Of a DNA stretch of 36,736 nucleotides, positions 24,693 to 32,719 are shown piece after piece. The stretch is from Anthropogastromicrobium sp052273485 (lineage in GTDB: Bacteria > Bacillota > Clostridia > Lachnospirales > Lachnospiraceae). Within the stretch, counting starts at the first letter, position 1, and each line of letters begins with the position of its first letter. The notes below the pieces were generated by a model. That model searched no databases. It was not told where the DNA came from and worked only from the letters and a program-made list of their open reading frames with translations. The stretch is from the NCBI GenBank assembly GCA_052273485.1, contig DAVZID010000032.1, positions 1-36,736 of the forward strand. The letters are read 5' to 3'. The translations under genes and the position numbers were made by a program.

Positions 24693-25631
24693 GTGAAAAC
24701 GAAAAAGACTCAGTCAAAAAGCAGCAATCTTAGTGTATGGCAAAATCTGAAGCAGAGCAGTCAGTTATACCTGCTGATGCTTCCATCCATCATCATTTTT
24801 CTGATCTTTACCTACTATCCGATGTATGGTGTTATCATTGCATTTAAGGATTTTAAACCAGCACTTGGAATTATGGGAAGCAAATGGGTGGGCTTTAAGA
24901 ACTTTATAACATTCTTTAAGTCGTATCAATTTTCCGTAACAATCAAAAACACGATTGTAATTAGCTTGTATACGATTGTTGTTACTTTTCCACTGCCAAT
25001 CATCATGGCGCTTATGGTCAACCAGATTCGTTCAACGAAGTTTAAAAAGTTTTTGCAGGTATCTACATATCTGCCGCATTTCATATCAGTCGTTGTTATG
25101 TCTGGTATGATCATTCTGTTCTTATCACCAAGCACTGGAATTATTTCAAAGCTTGTTGGCCTGTTTGGATTCAAGCTTCCAAATCTGATGGGTTCTGCAC
25201 CTGCATTTCCTCACATTTATGTGTGGACAGAAGCCTGGCAGCATGTCGGCTGGGATTCCATCCTCTACATTGCAACCCTTTCCTCCGTTGACCCTAGCCT
25301 TTACGAGGCAGCCACGATGGATGGTGCAAATAAGTGGCATAAGATTTTAAACATTGATCTTCCATCTCTGATCCCGACCGCGACAGTTATGTTTATCCTG
25401 CGAATGGGAAGCGTCATGAGCGTCGGATTTGAGAAAGTGTATCTGTTACAGAATACGTTAAACAGCAGCTCGAGTGAGATCATCTCCACTTACGTGTATA
25501 AGATGGGTCTTGTCAGCAACCAGTACAGCTTATCCGCAGCGATCGGTCTGTTTAACAACATCATCAATCTGGTTCTTTTGGTAGCAGTCAATATGATATC
25601 CAAAAAGGTCAGCGATACTTCATTAGTCTAA
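24693..25631 (+). CDS. Carbohydrate ABC transporter permease (LplB/YtcP-YesP type)
   Basis: A 312-residue membrane protein with six segments. The N-terminus has the LplB-type LYLLMLPSIIIFLIFTYYPMYG. The EAA loop DPSLYEAATMDGANKWHKILNIDLP contacts the ATPase (key EAA and G). The start is GTG 24693 with AAGGAG. No ATPase gene is present in the window; such importers usually use a shared MsmX/UgpC-type ATPase. It pairs with the following permease. Confidence 0.93.
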   Translation: MKTKKTQSKSSNLSVWQNLKQSSQLYLLMLPSIIIFLIFTYYPMYGVIIAFKDFKPALGIMGSKWVGFKNFITFFKSYQFSVTIKNTIVISLYTIVVTFPLPIIMALMVNQIRSTKFKKFLQVSTYLPHFISVVVMSGMIILFLSPSTGIISKLVGLFGFKLPNLMGSAPAFPHIYVWTEAWQHVGWDSILYIATLSSVDPSLYEAATMDGANKWHKILNIDLPSLIPTATVMFILRMGSVMSVGFEKVYLLQNTLNSSSSEIISTYVYKMGLVSNQYSLSAAIGLFNNIINLVLLVAVNMISKKVSDTSLV

Positions 25632-25648
25632 TGGAAGGGGGAAAAACA

Positions 25649-26566
25649 GTGAGCAAAGCAGCATACAAAACAGCAAAGAAAAATAAAATCAAGCGTTCAA
25701 GAGCCGACTTGATTTTTGATATCATTCTGTACACGATTGGAACAATTCTGATCCTGATTACGCTCTATCCGATGTACTTTATTGTGATTGCATCCATCAG
25801 CGATCCACAGCTTGTATCAAACGGCGAGATTATGTTTATCCCACGCGGTGTCAGCTTAAAGGCATATAAGCAGCTTCTTGGCTACACAAGGCTTTGGACT
25901 GGTTATCGAAACACCATCATTTACGTAATCCTTGGGACAATTATCACACTGGCAGTCAACATTCCAGCTTCTTATGCACTGTCCAGTAAGAAGCTTTATG
26001 GAAAGAAATTCTTTAATATGTTCTATCTGATTCCAATGTTCTTTACTGGTGGTCTGATCCCTACCTACATGGTTGTTAAGAGCTTAGGGTTAACCGATAC
26101 TGTGACAGTTATGGTACTTCCATTTTCCGTTGTTACCTACTATATCATTGTAGGACGTACCTTCTTCCAGAATAGCATTCCAGATGAACTGTGGGAGGCA
26201 GCTCAGCTAGATGGCTGCGGTTACATTTCTTTCTTCTTTAAGATTTGCCTGCCACTTTCAAAGGCGATTATCGCAGTAATCGCATTGTGGGCAGCAGTTG
26301 GACAGTGGAATGGCTATTTCAATGCATTGATCTATTTAAGAAGTGAGGCACTTCAGCCACTGCAGATCGTTCTTAGAAACATCTTAATCAGTAACCAGAC
26401 AATCAGCTCTATGATGACAGGTTCAGCAGCAGTAGAAGCAAAGCAGATGGCCGATCTGATTAAGTATGCAGTAATCGTTGTATCATCAGCGCCAATCATG
26501 TGCATGTATCCATTTGTACAGAAATATTTCAATCAGGGCGTTATGCTCGGTGCTGTAAAGGGCTGA
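25649..26566 (+). CDS. Carbohydrate ABC transporter permease (YtcP/YesQ type)
   Basis: A 305-residue permease with six segments. It has LYPMYFIVIASISDP near the first segment, FFTGGLIPTYMVVKSLGL, and the EAA loop IPDELWEAAQLDGCGYISFFFKICLP. The C-terminus PFVQKYFNQGVMLGAVKG is the hallmark of this permease class. GTG 25649 is preferred because AGGGGG is seven bases upstream. The ATG at 25631, overlapping the previous stop as TAATG, has no ribosome site and would add six residues. The two permeases are translationally linked. Confidence 0.92.
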   Translation: MSKAAYKTAKKNKIKRSRADLIFDIILYTIGTILILITLYPMYFIVIASISDPQLVSNGEIMFIPRGVSLKAYKQLLGYTRLWTGYRNTIIYVILGTIITLAVNIPASYALSSKKLYGKKFFNMFYLIPMFFTGGLIPTYMVVKSLGLTDTVTVMVLPFSVVTYYIIVGRTFFQNSIPDELWEAAQLDGCGYISFFFKICLPLSKAIIAVIALWAAVGQWNGYFNALIYLRSEALQPLQIVLRNILISNQTISSMMTGSAAVEAKQMADLIKYAVIVVSSAPIMCMYPFVQKYFNQGVMLGAVKG

Positions 26567-26573
26567 TATAAAA

Positions 26574-26587
26574 AGGCTGTAAAGCCT
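26574..26587 (+). promoter_or_regulatory. Short hairpin between permease and binding-protein genes
   Basis: AGGCT (26574-26578) pairs with AGCCT (26583-26587) around GTAA, followed by an A/T-rich stretch with little T-run. It may adjust the level of the binding protein against the permeases. Confidence 0.35.
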
Positions 26588-26644
26588 ATAATAATAAAAA
26601 TCCAAAACAAAAATAATCATAAACAAAAAAAGGAGATTAAAACT

Positions 26645-28252
26645 ATGAAAAGAAACATGAATCTGAAAGCAGCCGCTGGCATCCTTCTTGCACAGGCAAC
26701 CATGATCGGCACCATCGCAGCACCAACAATTACCGCACTCGCAGATGATGGCGATGCAAAGCAGTTTACCGTAGCAACTGTTCGCTGGACCGATGCCTGG
26801 CCAAATGACTTCTTAAAGGAAGGTGTTATGGCAGAGATGGAAGAGAAGGCAGGCGTTGACCTTGATTGGCAGATTTATTACAATTCAGACTGGTCCGAGC
26901 AAAAATCCCTTCTTCTTGCATCAGGAGAACTGCCGGATGCATTTGTTGGAAGTATCTGCTTGAATGCATCGGATATGGCACAGAACAAGGATTACTTTGT
27001 TGATCTGACACCATACATTAACGAGGAGACCATGCCGAATCTGACAAAGGCAATGGAAGAGTGTCCAGAACTTCGCGCAGCATGTACGGATCGTGATGGA
27101 AAGATTTATTCTCTTCCGAAAAAGCTTCCGCTTCGTCCAACGGTATGTGGCAATAGCCAGTATATCAATCAGACTTGGTTGGATAATCTTGGTTTAGAGG
27201 CACCAAAGACAATTGACGAGTTGACCGATGTGCTTCTTGCATTTGCAAAGGAGGATGCAGACGGTGATGGCGATCCGACAAATGAGATTGGTCTGACGAA
27301 CAGTGCAGGAAACAACCTTCAGGGAGATTCTCAGAATATTCTTTCCGCTTGGGGCTGCATGACAAGCCGTGTTGGCAACTATATGGGCCTGAACAATGAT
27401 GGCGAGGCTGTTTTCGTTCCAGCACAGGAAAATTATAAGGAAGCCGTTGAGTGGATGCATATGCTGTGGGAGAATGGTGTAATTGACCCAGAGTATTTTA
27501 CACAGGATAGCTCCGCTGTTACTGCAAAGCTGCAGGCAGAAGGAGGCTCTAAGGTTGGCATCACCTCTGGATGGACAGCTGACTCTGTGGCTGGAATGAA
27601 TACAAAGCAGTACTCCTTACTGGAAGCAGTAGAGGGCTACAATGGTGTTCATTATGTAGAGGCTGCACCAACCTATCTTGATATTGCAGACAGAGAGCTT
27701 GTTATCACAACTGCATGTGAGGATCCGGAAGCACTGTTAAAGTGGGCAGATGGTTTCTATGATGATCTTGTTTCTCTTCAGACTTTCTATGGCTCATTAG
27801 GAGTTACCGTTACTGCAAATGATGACGGAACCTACAGTGTTCATTCCACCGATGATGATACCTCACTTGATACCGCAGCATGGTCGAACGCACTTAGAGA
27901 TTTCGGCCCGAAGTACATGAATCCAGAGTTCTATGACAAGGTTATCATCCCGGATGATGTATCTGATGGTATCAAGTTAAAGGAAGACGAAGTAAACGCA
28001 AAGTATGTTACTACCGATAAGAACACTGGAATGCCAGTTGTTCAGTACACAGAGGATGAGTTAAGCCGTATCACTGCAATCGGAACTGATGTTTACAGCT
28101 ATGTTGAGGCTATGTATGCTCACTGGGTAGTAGACGGTGGTGTTGAGGATGAGTGGGATTCCTATATCGAGCAGTTAAATGCAATGGGTCTGGAGGAATT
28201 TGTATCCTTACAGCAGGGTGCATATGCAGCTTATCTTGAAAGCATGGAGTAA
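26645..28252 (+). CDS. Extracellular sugar-binding protein of the YtcP/LplB-type importer
   Basis: A 535-residue exported binding protein. Residues 1-34 form a Sec signal with a signal peptidase I site (ITALA before DDGD). Cysteine is absent there, so it is not a lipoprotein. The mature part has the cluster-1 type oligosaccharide-binding features: MAEMEEKAGVDLDWQIY, LLLASGELPDAF and YSLPKKLP. DADGDGDPTNEIG (about 220-232) is a calcium-loop-like segment common in this group. GGAG precedes ATG. The ligand is probably an oligosaccharide whose units are alpha-mannose or alpha-glucose, judged only by nearby glycosidases. Confidence 0.9.
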   Translation: MKRNMNLKAAAGILLAQATMIGTIAAPTITALADDGDAKQFTVATVRWTDAWPNDFLKEGVMAEMEEKAGVDLDWQIYYNSDWSEQKSLLLASGELPDAFVGSICLNASDMAQNKDYFVDLTPYINEETMPNLTKAMEECPELRAACTDRDGKIYSLPKKLPLRPTVCGNSQYINQTWLDNLGLEAPKTIDELTDVLLAFAKEDADGDGDPTNEIGLTNSAGNNLQGDSQNILSAWGCMTSRVGNYMGLNNDGEAVFVPAQENYKEAVEWMHMLWENGVIDPEYFTQDSSAVTAKLQAEGGSKVGITSGWTADSVAGMNTKQYSLLEAVEGYNGVHYVEAAPTYLDIADRELVITTACEDPEALLKWADGFYDDLVSLQTFYGSLGVTVTANDDGTYSVHSTDDDTSLDTAAWSNALRDFGPKYMNPEFYDKVIIPDDVSDGIKLKEDEVNAKYVTTDKNTGMPVVQYTEDELSRITAIGTDVYSYVEAMYAHWVVDGGVEDEWDSYIEQLNAMGLEEFVSLQQGAYAAYLESME

Positions 28253-28288
28253 ATAAAATTTCTCTGTAGACAGGCAAAATGAAATAGA

Positions 28289-28331
28289 CTACAATAAAAG
28301 CAGACAGATTTTCTGGCTGCTTTTGTTGTAG
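28289..28331 (+). terminator. Hairpin after the binding-protein gene
   Basis: CTACAATAAAAGCAG (28289-28303) pairs with CTGCTTTTGTTGTAG (28317-28331), 15 bp with one T-G pair, and an inner CAGA/TCTG stem. The T-run lies within the stem arm, so termination is probably partial and lets some transcription reach the kinase gene. Confidence 0.6.
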
Positions 28332-28354
28332 GACGTGATAAAGGAGGTAAGCCA

Positions 28355-30067
28355 ATGCATATTAAGGTAAAGCAGTTCAGTTTAAGAAAGATCGTTTTTT
28401 CAATTCTTTTAATTGTAATGCTTTTGCTGTCATGCTTGGCAGGAACACTTCTTGTCAGCACTAATCAGAATAGGAACCTGGTAAATCAATATGTGTCAGA
28501 GACGGTAGAGCTGTATGTTAGTCAGCTTCGAGAAGAGATGGACGTTATACGTTTAGAGTTGATTAACATTCTAGAGTCGAATGAGGCGACAAATGAGCTG
28601 CCGGATTACTTTAATTCAGAGAGTTCGAAAGCTATTCCAATTTTGAAAAAAATTTCAGAACAGCTTCGGATTCAGGCAATTTGGCATGATTCTGTATATG
28701 GCTATTATGAGTATATTGGCACATCAAATGCCTTAATTACTAGTACGGGAACAAAGTTTTCGAAGAGTGTAAAAACATCAATAGAACGTTTTTTAATGGT
28801 CTATCTTTCTGCAAATATGACAAGGCGACAGAACTCACTTTATCATGAGTTTGTAAAGATAGAAGATCAGATGTACTTGTTAACCTGGTATATGAAAGGG
28901 CAAAAGATAGCAGGAAACTTAATCCCATTGGAGCGCATTTTTGAGGATCTTGAAAATTGCACGAAAGGCTACACGATTTTGCCATACATATATGACTCTG
29001 ATAATGAAGATAATATTTTTCCACAGAATGTCAGTGAAAAGGAGATTAAAGATTTTGAGCAGGGAACTGTAAAGCAGGCGAATATATATCGTTATGCGAT
29101 TAGCGGTCTCGGTGATTTGTGCATCTATGTTGTGCCGGGAAATGGTGTGCTTCAAGCCGCAAATAGGTGGGAAGTTATTCTTATTATAATGCTGGTAATT
29201 TGTATATTTGTCTGTGCTGTCATTGTATCAATCTATGTTCGTCATATCTTATTTCCACTCCAAAGCTTTGTCAATAGCCTTGACGAACTTGACACAGACA
29301 AATATCTGCATGACAATTCCTCTAATAATCTTTTAGAGCTTGAGAGTGCAAATGAGCAGTTTAGGAATCTGATTCGAAAGATCCAGGCACTGAAAATTAC
29401 GATTTACGAGAAGGAACTTAATGAAAAACAGATTGAGCTTGAGTTTGCGCAAGAGCAGATAAGGCCGCACTTTTTCTTAAATTGTATAAGCCTGATACAT
29501 GGAATAGCAGACAACAAGGGTGAGACAGATATTGTAACTATCACTTCCATCTTGTCTGATTATATTCGCTATATTTATAAGGGTTCTCAAGTGCTTCGCC
29601 CTCTTTCTGAGGAGATTGCCCACGTGGAAAACTATATCAGCATTCAGCGCTTTCGCTACGGTGAAGACTATTTTCAATTTGACTGCATGGTAGATGATGG
29701 ACTTGGAGATATTGAAATTCCGGTGCTTCTTTTGCAGACACTTGTGGAAAACTCATTTTCGCATGGTTTAACACCAGAACGAAAAGGAGAAATCTCTTTA
29801 TTTATCACAAAAGAAAAACATAATGATGCAGAATGTCTTTATATCTGTGTGTCAGATAACGGCAAAGGCTTTTCAGCGGAAGTACTTGAAAAAATTGAAA
29901 ATAATGGCGAAATTTATTACAATGACCGCCGCCATGTTGGCCTTCAAAACATCAAAAAACGTTTAAATCTGATATACGGTGAGCAGGCAGCATTCCATTT
30001 ATCCAATATGGATGAGAACTTTGGCGCAATCTCAGAGGTGTGGATCCCATTGAAAAATAATAATTAG
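28355..30067 (+). CDS. YesM-type sensor histidine kinase
   Basis: A 570-residue membrane kinase. Membrane segment one is at about 13-35, the external sensor domain at about 36-270 and segment two at about 272-296, followed by a HAMP-like linker. The His_kinase domain has the phosphorylated H372 in EQIRPHFFLN. The ATPase has the N box VENSFSHG (464-471), the G1 box DNGKGF (501-506) and VGLQNIKKRLNLIYG. AGGAGG precedes ATG. It should phosphorylate the YesN-type regulator at 22876 when the external sensor detects a sugar or the loaded binding protein. The sensor domain has no family I recognise. Confidence 0.92.
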   Translation: MHIKVKQFSLRKIVFSILLIVMLLLSCLAGTLLVSTNQNRNLVNQYVSETVELYVSQLREEMDVIRLELINILESNEATNELPDYFNSESSKAIPILKKISEQLRIQAIWHDSVYGYYEYIGTSNALITSTGTKFSKSVKTSIERFLMVYLSANMTRRQNSLYHEFVKIEDQMYLLTWYMKGQKIAGNLIPLERIFEDLENCTKGYTILPYIYDSDNEDNIFPQNVSEKEIKDFEQGTVKQANIYRYAISGLGDLCIYVVPGNGVLQAANRWEVILIIMLVICIFVCAVIVSIYVRHILFPLQSFVNSLDELDTDKYLHDNSSNNLLELESANEQFRNLIRKIQALKITIYEKELNEKQIELEFAQEQIRPHFFLNCISLIHGIADNKGETDIVTITSILSDYIRYIYKGSQVLRPLSEEIAHVENYISIQRFRYGEDYFQFDCMVDDGLGDIEIPVLLLQTLVENSFSHGLTPERKGEISLFITKEKHNDAECLYICVSDNGKGFSAEVLEKIENNGEIYYNDRRHVGLQNIKKRLNLIYGEQAAFHLSNMDENFGAISEVWIPLKNNN

Positions 30068-30261
30068 TTTGCTTAAGCGAGGCTTTCGGGTTGACCACAA
30101 CACAGCAGGATCGTGTTATAAATTGGAACAATATTGCAAGAAAAATGTAGAATTATGCTTTATACTCAAAAAAGAATCAAGAATTTATAATAGAAAGCAA
30201 AAAGCAAAAAGTAAAAAGAAGCAAAAAGTAGAAGAAAAGAAAACAGGAGGTCACAGAAAAA
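30068..30261 (+). other. 194-bp gap before the GH31 gene, purine-rich tandem
   Basis: The second half (about 30190-30245) is very A-rich with repeats of the unit AAAAAGC or AAAAAGT, which leaves the ribosome site ACAGGAGGT unstructured. A TATACT at about 30160 is a possible -10 box but has no good -35. No gene is visible. Confidence 0.5.
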
Positions 30262-32613
30262 ATGAGCACAAAAACAGCAGTCGTACAGGGCGAGAATTAT
30301 CGCTTCACCATCTTAACACCAAGCATGATCCGTATGGAATACAGCGAAAAAGGCATATTTGTGGATAAGAAAACCCAGATGGTCGTAAATCGAATCTTCG
30401 ACGTACCAGAATACACCGTGAAGGAGAAAAACGGTGAGCTGATCATTGAGACTGACAAGGCAAGACTTGTCTACACTGGAGGCAGATTTGCTGGAAACAA
30501 CCTGCGTATCGAGCAGAGAAATCAAAAAGTCATCTACGAGTCCACATGGCATTACGGCGATACCGGACATAACCTGAAGGGAACCACCCGTACACTCGAT
30601 CAGGCAAATGGCGAGATTCCACTGCAGGACGGTCTGTTCTCAATTGAAGGCTGGGCTGTTATCTCTGATAAAGGTTCCATGCTGCTGACAGAAGACGGTT
30701 GGATTGAAAGAAGAGAAGATATTGACGCAGAGGATCTGTATTACTTTGGATACGGTACCGACTATTTAGGCTGCCTGAAGGATTATTACAAGCTGACAGG
30801 TGCCACTCCGATCCTTCCAAAATATGCGCTCGGAAACTGGTGGAGCCGCTATTACAAATATACCGAGAAATCCTATTTGGAGTTAATGGATCGCTTCGAG
30901 AAGGAAAACATTCCATTTACCGTTGGCGTTATCGACATGGACTGGCATGTAACCGACGTTGATCCAAAGTACGGAACTGGCTGGACTGGCTACACATGGA
31001 ACAAAGAGTATTTCCCAGATCCAAAGCGCTTTACCGACAACCTGCATAGAAGAGGCATGAAGGTAACGTTAAACGATCATCCGGCAGACGGTGTCAGGGC
31101 ATTTGAGGATGTGTATCCAGAATTTGCCGCCTACATGGGCGTGGATCAGGAAAAGGGCGAGCCTGTTTTGATGGACTTCACAAACAGAAAGCTTTTGGAA
31201 GGCTATTTTAAGTATGTCTATGAGAAGATAGAGAAAAAGGACGGTGTTGACTTCTGGTGGATCGACTGGCAGCAAGGAACAAATACCGCAATCCCAGGCC
31301 TTGATCCACTGTGGATGCTGAATCACTATCACACCCTGCACAGCCAGAAAAAGGACGGCAAGGGACTCATCTTCTCCCGCTATGCCGGTCCGGGAAGCCA
31401 CCGCTATCCAGTCGGATTTTCAGGTGACACCGTGATTACATGGGAATCATTAGATTTCCAGCCGTACTTCACCGCAACAGCCTCCAATATCGGCTATGGC
31501 TGGTGGAGCCACGACATTGGTGGTCACATGATGGGCTACAAGAACGATGAGCTTGCACTTCGCTGGCTGCAGCTTGGTGTATTCTCACCGATCATGCGTC
31601 TTCACAGCACCTGCTGCGAGTTTAACGGCAAAGAGCCATGGCGTTACCGTAAGGAAGTGGAGCTGATCATGGACAAGTTCCTTCGTCTGCGCCATCAGAT
31701 GATCCCATATCTTCATACGATGAACCGCAGAGCAAGCGAGGAAGGTATTCCGCTTATTCAGCCGCTTTACTATCAGAATCCTGGCAAGTGGGATGCATTT
31801 AGAATGAAGAACGAGTACTATTTTGGCCCAGATCTTCTTGTCAATCCGATCACGCAGCCGATGAGCGCAGCCACCAGAATGGGCAAGGTAATGACGTTGC
31901 TTCCAGAAGGTGTTTGGATCGATTTGTTTACAGGAACAGTTTACAATGGAGATCGTAAGATCGAGCTGTACCGTAGCCTTGACAGTATTCCGGTACTGGC
32001 AAAGGCAGGTGCCATTGTCACACTTGATGCACGCACAACAGGCAATGCGATTGATAATCCAGAGATTCTTAAGGTTATCGTAGCAGCAGGCGCAGACGGA
32101 AGCTTCAGACTTGACGAAGAAGCAACAGATAATGTTTGGTGCTCAACCACATTTACATATCAGTGGGGAGATGAGGCTGTTCTTACAATTGCACCAGAGC
32201 AGACAAAGAAAGAAGGTATGCCAGAAAAGCGTGCTTACGAGCTTGTATTTGCGGGTACAGCACCGGGCATGACTGCACAGTTAAAGGCAGCAGACGGCAC
32301 ATATGAGACGCTTGAGACTTCTTATGACAGCGACAAGCAGTGCACAACAGTAATTCTTCCTATGCAGGATATTGAAAGTGCGATTACAGTTGTTACATAT
32401 AATACTGCACTTGCTGATAATCATCAGGTTGAGCGTATCTTCGAACTGTTAAATCGCGCAGAGATCGAGTTTAGCTTAAAGGAGCAGATCTATGCAATCG
32501 CCCAGAAGAAGGGAGCAAGAAATGATGCATATTTGCTTGATCAGCTCACACTTCTTAATGCACCAGAGGATGTATTTGGAGCAGTGAAGGAGATTTTGAC
32601 AGCATTAGATTAA
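30262..32613 (+). CDS. GH31 alpha-glycosidase (alpha-glucosidase-like)
   Basis: A 783-residue cytoplasmic enzyme. An N-terminal beta-sandwich (about 1-180) precedes the barrel. The nucleophile is D335 in FWWIDWQQG and the acid/base D389 in GFSGDT. WWSHDIGGHM and FSPIMRLHS are typical substrate-pocket segments. After the C-terminal beta-domains, a helical tail of about 65 residues (from ALADNHQVERIF) extends beyond the usual length. AGGAGG precedes ATG. GH31 in gut Clostridia mostly cut alpha-1,4 or alpha-1,6 glucose links, but alpha-xylosidase and alpha-galactosidase forms exist, so the linkage is open. It is probably co-expressed with the GH13 gene 106 bp on. Confidence 0.9.
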   Translation: MSTKTAVVQGENYRFTILTPSMIRMEYSEKGIFVDKKTQMVVNRIFDVPEYTVKEKNGELIIETDKARLVYTGGRFAGNNLRIEQRNQKVIYESTWHYGDTGHNLKGTTRTLDQANGEIPLQDGLFSIEGWAVISDKGSMLLTEDGWIERREDIDAEDLYYFGYGTDYLGCLKDYYKLTGATPILPKYALGNWWSRYYKYTEKSYLELMDRFEKENIPFTVGVIDMDWHVTDVDPKYGTGWTGYTWNKEYFPDPKRFTDNLHRRGMKVTLNDHPADGVRAFEDVYPEFAAYMGVDQEKGEPVLMDFTNRKLLEGYFKYVYEKIEKKDGVDFWWIDWQQGTNTAIPGLDPLWMLNHYHTLHSQKKDGKGLIFSRYAGPGSHRYPVGFSGDTVITWESLDFQPYFTATASNIGYGWWSHDIGGHMMGYKNDELALRWLQLGVFSPIMRLHSTCCEFNGKEPWRYRKEVELIMDKFLRLRHQMIPYLHTMNRRASEEGIPLIQPLYYQNPGKWDAFRMKNEYYFGPDLLVNPITQPMSAATRMGKVMTLLPEGVWIDLFTGTVYNGDRKIELYRSLDSIPVLAKAGAIVTLDARTTGNAIDNPEILKVIVAAGADGSFRLDEEATDNVWCSTTFTYQWGDEAVLTIAPEQTKKEGMPEKRAYELVFAGTAPGMTAQLKAADGTYETLETSYDSDKQCTTVILPMQDIESAITVVTYNTALADNHQVERIFELLNRAEIEFSLKEQIYAIAQKKGARNDAYLLDQLTLLNAPEDVFGAVKEILTALD

Positions 32614-32633
32614 GAATGAAAGTTAGAATCAAA

Positions 32634-32665
32634 GCCAAAGCTCGTGTTAAATCGCGAGCTTTGGC
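32634..32665 (+). terminator. Hairpin between GH31 and GH13 genes
   Basis: GCCAAAGCTCGTG (32634-32646) pairs with CGCGAGCTTTGGC (32653-32665), 13 bp with one T-G pair and loop TTAAAT. The following bases (AAGTATCC) lack a T-run, so it is either weakly terminating or a stability element. Confidence 0.55.
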
Positions 32666-32719
32666 AAGTATCCTGTTAAAATAAAAGACAGTATTTAGTA
32701 GAAGGAGGTTATAAAATAT

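Noticed and set aside
30185..30245. A CRISPR or satellite-like repeat in the A-rich gap
   Set aside because: The units are 5-8 bases of low complexity with no regular spacers. It is more likely a slippage-derived unstructured leader.
30069..30368. A 99-residue open frame in the gap before GH31
   Set aside because: It is almost all Lys, Gln and Glu from the A-rich tandem, has no ribosome site and overlaps the start of the GH31 gene.
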